From the NCBI GenBank assembly GCA_028564705.1, contig JAPXFQ010002141.1, positions 1,116,001 to 1,180,000 on the forward strand: a stretch of 64,000 bases of DNA, in the 5' to 3' direction. Origin of the DNA: Apricaphanius iberus (Eukaryota; Chordata; Actinopteri; Cyprinodontiformes; Aphaniidae). The translations under genes were made by a program, and so were the position numbers. This document shows, one piece after another, positions 25,711 through 36,584 of the stretch. The notes below the pieces were generated by a model. It had not been told where the DNA came from, did no database searches, and saw only the letters and a list, made by a program, of their open reading frames with translations. Positions within the stretch are counted from its first letter, which is position 1, and every line of letters begins with the position of its first letter.

Positions 25711-25880
25711 GGGGTAATTAGTTACATTTACTCAGTTACTTTTACTTGAATAACTTTATATATATATATATATATCTTTAAAGTAGTTTTACTAGATCTT
25801 ACTTTTGAGTAATATGTTTATGAAGTACTCTTACTTGAGTAAAGTTTCTAGCTACTCCACCCAGAATGAGTAACTTTACT
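25710..25880. repeat. hAT-like relic with TTACTTGAGTAA blocks
   Basis: Repeated TTACTTTTACTTGA and TACTCTTACTTGAGTAA blocks resemble the interior of the hAT-type element at 36585-37305. A TA microsatellite near 25758-25776 interrupts it. Confidence 0.45.
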
Positions 25881-26037
25881 GAAGGAAACTGAATGTTTGT
25901 TTTAATCAAAATGCATGAGACTCACACATACAGTTTATGTTGAAGTGAGACCTCTTTTTTGTACAAAAGAGGCACTTATGCCATTTGAAGGTCGAGTGGG
26001 GGTACAGTACCTTACCCTGGTCTGACATATTATGTTT

Positions 26038-27780
26038 TATTTCAATTTAATTCTGTTTATTCATATATCGCCATCAAAACAGAGGTCATCTCAGGGCACT
26101 TTACAAAAAAGTAATTTCAACATTCCAATCACCTAAACGTTTTCTATGTCAGGAATCCCAGCAGAATGCAAGACAAGTTTTTTTGTACAGCACAATTCAT
26201 ACACAAGGTAATTCAAAGTGCGTCACAGTTGCATAAATTAAGAAAACAGATAAACAGAAAAAAAACATCAAGTTAAAAAATAATTACTTACAATAAAAAG
26301 CAAGAGTGCAGATAAAATACTTTCAATTGTCATATGCACGGGTAAAAAGAACTGTTTTCAGCCTGGATTTAAACATTGTTAGAGTTGAGGATTGTCTCAC
26401 ATCCTCATGAAGACTGTTCCAGATTTTAGCTGCCTGAAACTGAAATGCAGCCTCACCGTGTTTATTGTTGACTCTGGGAACCACCAGGAGAACCCTCCCT
26501 GAAGTTCTCAGGGCCCGAGATGGTTCATATGTCTCTAACATGTCTGAGATGTACTTTGGTGCCAAACCATGAAAAGACTTGTACACAAGCAGAGCTGTTT
26601 TAAATTCTATTCTCTGAGCGACAGGAAGCCAGTGCAGATACCGGAGCGCTGGACTAATATGGTCGTATTTCCTGGTTCTTGTCAGGACTCGAGCAGCAGC
26701 GTTCTGGATGTACTGCAGCTGTCTAACAGCTGGTTTAGAGAGGCCAATGAGCAGGCCGTTACAGTGGTCTAACCTGCTGGAGACAAATGCATGGATAAGT
26801 CTCTCTAAGTCTGGTTTCCACACTATTCCTCTGATCTTAGCAACGTTTTTCAGATGGTAAAAAGCTGTTGATGTTATTGCTTTGATTTTAAGTTCAGGTC
26901 CGAGTCCATGATTACCCTTAGATTTCTAACCTTTTGGTTGAAGACAGAGAGACTCAAGATGACTCCAACCACAGCAATCCCTCATGCTGAGCAAGCATGT
27001 AGTGACAGTGTTTGGTCACTGGGATCCTCGTCCGGGTTGATGCTTCCCATCCGACATGATGTCGTAGCTGAGCATGATACCAGACCAGGTGGAGAGAAAA
27101 ACGCTGAGAAAACAAGGTTAAAATTTGAATTAGAGAAAAAGAATACAAGTGGACAATTGTAGAAGACAAAAGTAGCAGAGTAAAGAAAAGTGGTCAGTCT
27201 GTCCTCCAACAGTCTAAGCTTAAAGCAGCATAACTACAGAGATAACCTAAGCCACACTAACTATAAGCTTTATCAAAAATGAAGGTTTTAAGCGTATACT
27301 TGAAACTAGACAGAGTATCTGCCTCATGGACTAAAACTGGGAGCTGGTTCCACAGGAGAAGAGCCTGATAACTAAAAGATCTGCCTCCCATTCTACTTTT
27401 AGAAATCCTAGGAACTACCAGTAAACCTGCAGTCTGAGAACAAAGTGCTCTGTTAGGAACATATGGAACAATCAGATCTCTGATGTATGATGGAGCCTGA
27501 TCATTACGGGCCTTAACAGGGAGCCAGTGGAGAGAAGCAAAAACATGAGAAATGGGATATCTCTTTTTAATATTCATCAGAACTCTTGCTGCAGCATTTT
27601 GGATCAATTGAAGGCTTTTAAATTGCATTTTGTGGACTTTCTGATAAGAATGAATTAATATAGACGAGCCTTGAAGTAACAAATGCATGGAGTAGTTTCT
27701 CATCATCGCTCCTGGACAGAATATATCTAATTTTAACAATGTTCTGGAGGTGAAAGAAACCTGTTTAATATGGGATTAAA
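26038..27780 (-). mobile_element. Antisense L2-type LINE, split by a second LINE
   Basis: The reversed 3' terminus is at 26038-26165 (TTTATTCATATATCGCCATC, then GAGGTCATCTCAGGGCAC). The rest resumes at about 26945, with the reversed untranslated block (CAGCAATCCCTCATGCTGAGCAAGCATG near 26977) and the coding end at 27257-27739. The minus-strand frame there carries Leu-Gln-Leu-Ile-Gln-Asn-Ala-Ala-Ala-Arg, Ser-Leu-His-Trp-Leu-Pro-Val and Leu-Leu-Val-Val-Pro-Arg-Ile-Ser-Lys, matching the copy at 30.8 kb. A different LINE (26174-26940) sits between the two parts. Confidence 0.65.
26174..26942 (-). mobile_element. CR1/L2-type LINE, 5'-truncated, nested
   Basis: The minus strand has an open 166-codon frame (26323-26823) covering the end of a reverse transcriptase: Ile-His-Ala-Phe-Val-Ser-Ser-Arg-Leu-Asp-His-Cys-Asn, Ile-Gln-Asn-Ala-Ala-Ala-Arg-Val-Leu, Leu-His-Trp-Leu-Pro-Val and Val-Val-Pro-Arg-Val-Asn-Asn-Lys-His-Gly. 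The coding trace continues to about 26940. The reversed 3' end (TACAGCACAATTCATACAC, AAAGTGCGTCACA) starts near 26190. Its consensus differs from the flanking L2, so it is a separate family that landed in it. Confidence 0.75.
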
Positions 27781-27784
27781 GGGA

Positions 27785-28570
27785 GACATATTATGACAAT
27801 TTTTGCTATTTAAAATAGGTCTATGAGTTCCAGAAAACATTTTTTCTGAAGTTGTTTGCTGGAAATAGCTTGTAGGAAATGATTGTTACAAACCTGCATT
27901 ACTTTATGTTTCAGCCCCTTGCAGATTGTGCTGTTTTTTTCTGCTGCTCATTACATATTACATGAGCTGCTGATAACTTGGCCACGCCAAACGCTTCTAC
28001 AATCTTTGCTCAATAGTAGTAGTATAGTAGTAGCATAGTATAGTATATAGTAGCATTGTAGCATAGTAAAAGGACTTCAACCATGGAACTGGAAATGTAT
28101 AACGAGAGTTTTACTTTTTTTTTAATGTCAGTTAAATCAAATGTGTAAGCGAATTATTACCTGGTGGCCACCGAAGCTGCAACTACTAAGCACCTAACCA
28201 ACCATATGTAACTGCTTTGGATCTAAAAGATAATAATAAAAAGATAAAATAAACATTTTAGAAATAAGCCCGATGGTTAAAATTAGTTGACTTACATTTA
28301 AAATAGAAATTTACCCCTTAAGTAACTGATGCCGGCTCCTCCGCGCTGTATTCTGGGAAATTTTTGACCGAGAGAAGGCATCAAGGCACGTCTGATGTAT
28401 CCTAGGTTAGTTAGCTAAACGGCTAACAAACTTAGGACAGATTCCTCGGTAGAACATGAACATTGGAACACGCCTTGGTGGTCCCTGATGACGTATCTCC
28501 TAGGCAACCGGGGCGGGACCAAGGTATTAAGGCGAGGTTCCTGGGCATTGAGAAATACCCGTTGTGAATT
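27785..28570. repeat. Possible interspersed DNA repeat
   Basis: The block opening AAGGGAGACATATTATGACAA and closing around GGCAACCGGGGCGGGACC has the look of a non-coding fish repeat, with a TAGTA tandem near 28013-28060. No terminal repeats were proved and no coding is seen. Confidence 0.3.
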
Positions 28571-30770
28571 TTTTCTCTAGTCAAATTTGTTATTTTACAA
28601 CTGTGTCAGATGTTTCTATTCATATTAGTCTTTAAAATTTGCACTGAACTTTACATTTTTGGCCATTTACATAAATGTAAATTCACATGCCACGATGTCA
28701 GAGACGGAGACAGAGATGGATACCTTTATTTTGCTAACTTTAAAACAGCGGCAGTGCCTTTAACCGAACGAGTTGCAACATTTCCTTCACATCCATCTCT
28801 GTCGCTGTTTCATTCAGTTTTCTGACAGGAAGACAGGGCTCTGCCATCTGGGAATCATGTGAACATCGCATTTTGATTGATCCCTTGAATATTTGCCCAT
28901 AGCACACAGCTTACATAGAGCGAACACAGTGAGATTTTATATCACCACCTTGTGAAATCAGGTGCACACAATGAGCTATCTGCTGAGCAAACGGCCTCCA
29001 AAGACTTTTAGCTCTGCAGATTGCTCTCTGGGACAGCTGGAGTTTGACACCCCTGTTCAAGAACATTTAATTCAACCTCCAAAAAGCGGTATTAGTGTTT
29101 TGTTTTTATGGATTCATTTTGCAAATATTAAGGTCTACCATCTGTGAAACTACTATCCAAACCTATTTTTTTTTTATGAATTAGAAGTTGAAGCACATTG
29201 CTATTAATAACTGCCTTTATCACATCAGTAAAGCAGCCTAAGACAAGCAGTTAATTATAATAGATGTAGATATAGATAAGATGTAAGGCTCAGTCTTTCA
29301 GGATGAACTCAGCTGAGGTGACTCGAACATCTGATCAGCATGCCACATGGTTCCCTCCCTCATGTTTCTGAACTGAGACCCTGGGGAAGACCCAATATTT
29401 CCTTGAGGGAATTCTGATTCCTTCTGGCCTGTTAACACCCTGGGTGGAGAAGGTTATTGACTTTAAAGTGGACCATGAAAGTGGCACAGAGATATTTGGT
29501 TTCCTTCCTGGACCCTTGTTACCTCTACAACCTGATACTGTTCACACCACGAGTAGAAGATGTTCATAAAAATCCCATATTTTTAAAAATATGTAATGTA
29601 CTACTAATTCTTATTACATTAAATATTACATTTTGTAGTTTAAGTCTTGAGTAATGACAGATGTACACTTTTTTTTAAAGGACTAAAGAAATGAATAAAT
29701 TTTTTGCCAAACAGCCAACAGCTGCTTACCCATTAAGTTATTGTTGAATCTTAATTTTTTTAACACCTCTAACTTGACCTTTTTTTTTTTTTATCAAAGA
29801 ACTGTGTGGGATTTCATGTGTGGTTATATTCTACGCATTCTGACTGTGATATCTCTGTTCACATGAGAAAATGCCATGTGCCCTTTCTCACTAATTAATC
29901 TGATAACAGGGGCTGCTGTTTAAAGTAACAGTTTTTGCGTAGTGGGGAGAATGTACGACTTTTCGCTTTGGCCTGATGTTCTCAAGCGATTATCCATTTG
30001 TAAAAGTATTCAAAACTGATGACTCTTTAAAGTCATGTTAAATTTAACATTATCCTAAAACTGTTTTTATATTACCAATATATTGCTCTTCATATTACCA
30101 AGAAATTTAAAGAAAAACAACCTTTTGAACCACGTGTCACATATTCACAATACATTCACAATAGGAAACAGGCTGGTGGCAATGGGAGAAAAATCTGAGT
30201 GACAAAACCATGTAGTAGTCCACTCCTTGTGAAGGTCCCCAACACTTTTGAGTTTCCTTTCCCTGACAATCCTCTCCAGATTGTGCTCATCTCTGCTGCT
30301 TGTGCACCTTTTGCTTCCATTCTTTTCATTTCCACATAACTTTCTATTTATGTACTTTGATAATGCACCTTAGGAACATCTAACTTCTTTTGAAATTACC
30401 TTATGGAGGGGATCAATAGCTGTGTTCATATGTCCATGATTTGATCGTAGTTCAGATTAGATTCTGAATGTGTACATGGGCCCTGAAAGAATTATGAAAA
30501 GCATTCACATCTGTCACACACTGGATCAGAATAAATCATTTTGGCATGTGCAGAACTGTCTAACATACAGGAAACGGCCTTAGAAGTCAGAGGACCACAA
30601 ATCGTCATTCACCAGTTCACGTACACACAATTACACACTGATGGTGGCAAACTACGTAGTCACAGCTGCTCTGGGATGCACTGATAGAGGCTGACGGACA
30701 CTGGCGCCACCGGCCCTCTGAATACAACAACAGTGTTAATCAGGGGTTCAGCTGTTACCTGAGCCATCTG
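28570..30770. other. Gene-free stretch
   Basis: No frame above 75 codons, no family motif and no splice-linked set of frames. I see nothing that can be named. Confidence 0.5.
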
Positions 30771-30772
30771 AC

Positions 30773-32750
30773 AGGATGTTGCATCAGTTATGTGATGATA
30801 CACAGCTATATCTATCCATAAATCCTGATGAATCCAATCAGTTAGGTAGACTGCAGGCATGTCTGGAAGACATAAAAACTTGGATGACTCTAAACTTCTT
30901 GCTTCTAAATTCTGATAAAACAGAAGTTGTCGTCTTTGGACCAGAAGCTCTGAAAAAGAAACTACTTAGTCAGCCCCTTCACCTGGACGGCATTAAATTA
31001 GCCTCCAGTAATAAAGCAAAAAACCTCGGTGTCATTTTTGACCAAGATATGTCATTTAGAACTTACATTAAAGAAGTCTGTAGGATTTCCTTTTTTCACC
31101 TTAGGAATATTGCAAAAATTAGAACCATCCTGTCCAGGAATGATGCTGAAAAACTAGTCCATGCCTTTGTTACTTCAAGGCTGGATTACTGTAACTGTCT
31201 ATTATCAGGTAGTCCACAGAATATAATTAAAAGTCTTCAGTTAGTTCAAAATGCTGCTGCTAGGATTCTGATGAATATTAAAAGAAGAGATCACATTTCC
31301 CCTGTTTTAGCTTCTCTTCACTGGCTCCCAGTAAAATCTAGAATAGAATTCAAGATCCTCCTTCTGACATATAAAGCTTTTAATAATCTAGCTCCATCAT
31401 ACATAAGAGACCTGGTTGTTCCATATGTTCCTAACAGAGCCCTTCGCTCTCAGACTGCAGGTTTACTGGTAGTTCCTAGGATTTCTAAAAGTAGAATGGG
31501 TGGCAGATCTTTCAGCTATCAGGCTCCCCTCCTATGGAACCGGCTCCCAGGGTTGGTTCGTGAAGCAGACAATTTGTCTATCTTTAAAACTAGGCTAAAA
31601 ACTTTCCTCTTTGACAAAGCTTACAGTTAGAGATATGTTTATAGGTAGTTAGAGTCAGGTCAGACAGGTAGATAGGAAGAGACAGGTTAATGTTAGTAGT
31701 CAGGCAGAGTGTCAAAAGTTAGGAAGAGATAGGAAGAGGTAGAGTAGCTAGGTAGAGATAGATTAATGTAAGCCAGGTAAAGATCCGGAGCCGGTCGCGG
31801 CTTACCGCCGCGGAAGAAATGTGCCCCACAGGGGCCAGCCAGCGCCGGAGAGAGGTCCCTCAAGGGGATCCTCCCGCACAGTGCGGCCGCCCATTACCTG
31901 CCGGGTTGAATCCCCCGGGCAGACTGTGCGGACCCCACCCGTTTATCTCTTAAACGTTTCTCGCCCTCTTCAACTCTGTCCTCTCAGTTCTGTCTATTTT
32001 TCCTTAAGATAGTTGTCGACTATCGGTCTCGTGCCGGTATTTAGCCTTAGATGGAGTTTACCACCCACTTTGGGCTGCATTCTCAAACAACCCGACTCCG
32101 AGAAGACCCCGGCATGACGGGGGCCGTTACCGGCCCTACACCGTCCACGGGTCAGGAGGACTAAGACAGAGTGTTGGTAGCCAGGTCTCCTAGTAGCTAG
32201 GAGACAGGTTAATGTTAGTAGCTATGCTGCTTTAGGCTAGGCTGTTGGAGGACATTATTAGGGTCTGTTCCTACTTTCTCTCCTACTTCTCCCCAACTGC
32301 ATGATGTGCTGTCAATTCAAGCACTAACCTGTTTTCTATTATAGTAGGTGCTCCGGATTAGCCCTGCTTGACGACCCTGACTAAGATGGCATTGCAGTGA
32401 CGGAAAATTCTCCACGTCCTGCAACAAACTTGTGCATCAGTTCTATTGCTCTTTCTGTGTCTCTGTTATGTATTCTCCAAGCCACAGACGGTCGCGGCAG
32501 ATAACCGCTTGTGCTGAGCCTGGTTCTGCCGGAGGTTTCTTCCTGTTAAAAGGGAGTTTTTCCTTCCCACTGTCGCTGCATGCTTGCTCAGTATGAGGGA
32601 TTGCTGAGAATTCCACGACGCAATCTTCTGTGGTTCTGTAATTTCTACACTAAACATTGTATTGTAATAACTCTTTTTGTAAAGTGCCTTGAGATGACAT
32701 CTGTTGTGAAATGGCGCTATATAAATAAACTGAATCTTGAATCTTGAGCA
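30773..32750 (+). mobile_element. L2-type LINE, 5'-truncated, well preserved
   Basis: An open 284-codon frame (30776-31630) encodes the C-terminal part of a CR1/L2 reverse transcriptase. It has Cys-Asp-Asp-Thr-Gln-Leu-Tyr-Leu (catalytic box, with Cys in place of the usual Ala), Leu-Gly-Val-Ile-Phe-Asp, Phe-Val-Thr-Ser-Arg-Leu-Asp-Tyr-Cys-Asn, Gln-Asn-Ala-Ala-Ala-Arg-Ile-Leu, Leu-His-Trp-Leu-Pro-Val-Lys and Gly-Leu-Leu-Val-Val-Pro-Arg. The 5' end is cut inside the RT domain, as is usual for target-primed integration. The 3' part runs to a typical end, TGCCTTGAGATGACATCTG then CGCTATATAAATAAACTG, with an AATCTTG tandem tail. The 3' region is unusually long because it contains a block derived from 28S rRNA (31782-32160). 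Confidence 0.88.
31782..32160 (-). pseudogene. 28S rRNA fragment (5' region, D2 side), antisense, inside an L2 element
   Basis: On the minus strand this GC-rich block reads as the 5' part of large-subunit rRNA. It contains TCTTCTCGGAGTCGGGTTG, AATGCAGCCCAAAGTGGGTG, GGTAAACTCCATCTAAGGC and TAAATACCGGCACGAGACCG, then a diverged GTTGAAGAGGGCG segment, AAACGGGTGGGGTCCGC, and the D2 end GCCGCGACCGGCTCCGG. These are near-invariant vertebrate 28S words in the correct order. Base changes are scattered (for example, the segment after the GATAGT motif is heavily altered), so it is not part of a working rDNA unit. L2 3' sequence lies on both sides: AGTTAGAG-type repeats before it, and GCTATGCTGCTTTAGGCTAG after it. 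Confidence 0.88.
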
Positions 32751-32754
32751 AATC

Positions 32755-33740
32755 TAATGCTTTAATCACCGACGTAGAGAAGCCATGGTTTCTGATCCCG
32801 GAGTTTCTCTTGGTTTCATGTGTCCTATTTTTATTTTGAAAAGTCTAATGCAAACTGCTGAAAATAAATACTTTTCAAAAAGTTATGCAGAGTTTTTTAA
32901 TTCTGTCTGGGTACCAGGTTGGGTCGCAGGTTTTAAATCAAAGCACTGGGTTGGGTCCGGATTTGATCTTTGGACTGCCTTTGGGGGATGCAGCTAAAGC
33001 TGGGATAACGCTGTGTGTTTCTTGGCCGTCTCAAAAGATTGCTTCATGCCACGCTGTGGGAGCTGCACCAAACACTAGAGATGTGTCACACTGCGCGACC
33101 GCAGATTAAAGCTAATGCCACCAGTGATGCAGCAGACGTCACTGAAATCTGGCAGATGGACAGAGCCAAGATGGCGACAAGGAAATGTGAACAAGCGTTA
33201 GCTGTGGTAATACTTTTGTTTCTAGACTGAATCAGATTACAAAAGGAAGATGGGAAAGAAAAGACAAATCTGGACACGCTTTGGGATGTCTGTTGTTCAA
33301 AGGAGCTTGAGGTAAGCTTTGTTTAGCATTATCCTAGCTAACACGCCACTCACATGGCGCAATTTCATTGGTCAGCGGCAGACTGGACCTGCAGATTTTC
33401 TGACTCTGTCTGAAGACCATTGATGGTTGGTTTTCGTCGTGGGTGCAATAAATTCTCTGTTAGGCAGGATGTCACACTGCACGGCCACAGACCAGCGAAT
33501 CACTCACACGCTCACTGACTCTTTTCCAGACGAAAGTAAAGGTCAGGCAACGGGGCCAATGTCGTTCTAATGTACTCATATTGGTGCCCATTAGTTAACT
33601 GATAACATAAACCAATGCTTAAAATGTAGAAACTCTGCAATAATTTTATAGAAAGGTTTTTTTTTCATTAGATTTTCAAGTCACCATCATTAGTTGTAAC
33701 AAGCAGAGAATTTTTTTTTACTTTTCTTCCAATTCATTGT
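32755..33740. other. Gene-free stretch with a short direct repeat
   Basis: No supported gene. Two similar phrases, GATGTGTCACACTGCGCGAC (near 33079) and GGATGTCACACTGCACGGCC (near 33468), lie in the same direction about 390 bases apart. They may mark a decayed repeat unit. Confidence 0.4.
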
Positions 33741-33747
33741 ATTTTTT

Positions 33748-34387
33748 AGGAATGTGTATTGGCAACAATCTGGTGATATGTATCACGATAAACTATGAGT
33801 AAGACTATGTTTTGTGGTTTTTAAAGCAGAATTTAACTGTAGGAAAACTGCTATGCCATTCTAAACACTTCAACCTGTTTGATACCAACAACCAGTCATA
33901 CTATTACTTTTACCACAAATATTACTGTCCTCATCAATGGTTCCATTCAAATTCTAAAAAAATTATGAAAGTAAATATCAATATAGGGATGTAAAAAAAT
34001 ATCACTACACCAATATATCGCAATATTTTATGTAGCGATACTGTATTAATATTCAAAAACAAAGCATTAATTTTTTTTTTTTACAAAATGAATGCAACCA
34101 TTAATGATGACAGTATTTCTTATAGTAAAATCAAAAGTAAAACTTGTAGTGAGTGACTGTTTCACGTTCTTCGTTCCAGTGGACCAATTAGATCTAGTCA
34201 TAAAACTAGATGAAATAGGTTGGAGAATTTAGAATGCTGGAACTGTTTTTCTAAAGTTAAATATAATTTTAAACATCACAATATATAGTCTTCCCCATGG
34301 TATCACAATGTATCGCTATATATTATATTGCCCTCTTTGTAGAGTGATACGTATCGTATCACCAGATTCTTGGCAATACATATCCCT
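33748..34387. mobile_element. TIR element of the 'TGGTGATAcGTATCAC' family
   Basis: The left end (AGGAATGTGTATTGGCAAC then AATCTGGTGATATGTATCAC) is matched in reverse at the right end (GTATCACCAGATTCTTGGCAATACATATCCCT, 34356-34387). The interior is AT-rich and non-coding and includes TTCGTTCCAGTGGACCAA and TCTAGTCATAAAACTAGATG. Relatives with the same interior words lie at 54525-54880 and 57440-57800. It is a miniature DNA element, hAT-like in style, and family class is an inference. Confidence 0.65.
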
Positions 34388-34495
34388 AATTGAAACATTG
34401 CTTTTGAATATTGATACAGTATCATGACAAAAATACTGTGATATCATATCGATTTTTTCTTATATTCCAAGTTTTTCTTTTTTTTTTTGTATTAC

Positions 34496-36137
34496 AGAAG
34501 TATGGGAAAGCCTAAGTCACGCCCATATACTTCCGGTCCATGGGCCCTACTGCAAAGAAAAAAAAAGAATGGATGGGAGTCAGTGGTGCAATAACAGTTA
34601 TTCTCTGATCCCGTTTGAAATGTGCCGTAGACCGAACATATGATCTCCTTGAATTTTAAAAGCACATTTCGATGCAAAGAAAATGCTGATTATCAACCAA
34701 AAATAACTTTAGGTTTTGTGAAAAAACACTTAGTGGACTAAAACTCAAGAAGGAGGAGACAAAGGGCCGTAGCCTGGAGGATGAAGGAATAAGCATTAAA
34801 TGTAAATCTGACCATGTAGAAAGTGCCAGCTACGCTGGGGGAGAAACAGTCGGTTAAGTTAAAGTATGCATGCAGTAGAAACCCTACAAGACCTCTCGGT
34901 GAGTATTTGAAGTGCTAGCTACCACTGGCTTAGTGTTAGCTCCGTGACATACATATATATATAACCTTTATTTAACCAGATCAAGTCCTCTTTCACAAGG
35001 GTGACCTGGAAGGCAGCAGCACACGTCATGACATTCAGGACAGACAGACAACAAAAAACAAGCAGCAAAAAACAAACATGAAAACATTAAGATATTAAAG
35101 TACTAAAGTGCGAGTGAATAAGCAAATACTAAAGTACAAGTAGATAGGCAAATAAAGTGCAGTGGATATAGATACAATAACAAGTTAAGAACATAGGCAC
35201 TGCTCAAAAGTTTTCCTTTGACGTTTTCTTAAAATGGAAAGGAATGCTTCCAAAGAAACAAGTTCTGATAATCTCAGTTCAGATTGGAGAGCATTCCAAG
35301 CAGACGGGGCAACGAAACTGAATGCTTTTTTTTCCCGATTCAGTCCGAGCTCGAGGGAAAAAAAATAGGGTCATCCAATGTGTATGGCGTCGTACATTTG
35401 GGCAAGGCATGCCAGTTTTTGCATATAATTCACAGTGGTGGGTGAGGTAACTACAACCAGTGATAAACCTCAGTGCACAGTGATAGACCGGAGTTAAGGC
35501 AAGGATTTGAGGCAGCTGGATGAAGCTGCCATATACACCACATCACCATAATCAAGGACAGACATGAAGGTTGCTGTCATCAGAAACGTCCGAGCTCTGG
35601 GTGAAAAACATGATTCATTTCTATGGAAGAAGCCGAACTTTACCTTTAATTTAGAGATCAAATTTTTAATGTGCAATTTGAATGAAAGTGCATCATCAAT
35701 AATGAATCCCAGATACTTATAACTGGTGACCAGATGTAGAGTTTCACCCCAGACCATTCTGATGGAATGGACACTTTCCAGGGGAACAGCTGAATTTGAA
35801 AAAATCATCAGTTTGGATTTCTCAGCATTTAAAACCAATTTCAGTTCCTCCAGTCGAGCCTGTACAGCAAATATGCGACTTCTGACTTTTGATTTGCAGG
35901 CGTCTTAATTGTGAATTTTTACAATTATATAATTCCCAAATCACTTGACAAACCCAATCGAAACCCACAACATTAGTCATCATTTAATTGAAGTTCAACA
36001 TATGTGTGATTCAGGACGTAAGACAAAGCGGATCAGAAAATAACTTTTATCGCTCCGTTGACTTCCATTCAGAATTTCTTTCGGCCAGGGCACCCAAGGG
36101 CCGACCGGAAGCGGAGGAGATTTAGGCTCCCCATCAG
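34496..36137. mobile_element. 'GGGGAGCCTAAGTC' TIR element, interrupted by a LINE
   Basis: The left part (34502-34950) begins GGGAAAGCCTAAGTCACGCC. The right part (35869-36137) ends GGAGATTTAGGCTCCCCATC, its inverted partner. The two parts match the left and right portions of the uninterrupted copy at 40113-40858: the phrase ATGCGACTTCTG followed by GATTTGCAGGCG picks up directly where the left half stops. A reversed LINE fills 34950-35868. Confidence 0.75.
34950..35868 (-). mobile_element. Non-LTR retrotransposon inserted in a TIR element
   Basis: The minus strand carries a 114-codon frame (35494-35838) with Leu-Asn-Ala-Glu-Lys-Ser-Lys-Leu-Met-Ile-Phe, Tyr-Lys-Tyr-Leu-Gly-Phe-Ile-Ile-Asp-Asp and Met-Ser-Val-Leu-Asp-Tyr-Gly-Asp, reverse-transcriptase thumb-side motifs of a family distinct from the L2 copies. 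Coding traces continue out of frame to about 35340 (Leu-Arg-Phe-Ile-Thr, Thr-His-His-Cys-Glu-Leu-Tyr-Ala). The plus strand opens with ATATAACCTTTATTTAACCAG near 34958, its reversed 3' end. It is 5'-truncated and frameshifted. Confidence 0.78.
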
Positions 36138-36584
36138 CATCGGTACTCGGTATCTGCAAGTATTCAAGTCCAAGTATCTTTATCGTATTGGTTTCACAAC
36201 ATTTCTTTTTCTCTTTATAAAAAAAAGTAATAACTATTTAGCTCAAAGCTGTATTTCTTTTCGTTCGTTACAAGAAATATTTCCTGACGTGGAAAAGGCA
36301 AACAGAATCCTTCGACATGTGTGAGAAAAAGCAAAATTATTATTAAATTACACTTAATTACAGATTAAATTATCATTTTAGCTTGATCGTGTTAACCAAC
36401 GGTGTCTTCAAAACAGAGCCTGGCCACATGGCTGGGTTGTGACATATGGTAAATATGGTATTTTGACAAGCTGTCAACCTTCCTTTAACTTTAGATTTAG
36501 TAAAACTAATTGCTAAGTATGCCTGAAATGCAGCAATTTTCCTGTCTGAAGAGAGAATCTGAGTTTTCGAAGGATATTCTTGAT

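Noticed and set aside
31821..32012. 63-codon frame rich in Arg and Pro
   Set aside because: It is antisense 28S rRNA sequence, not a gene.
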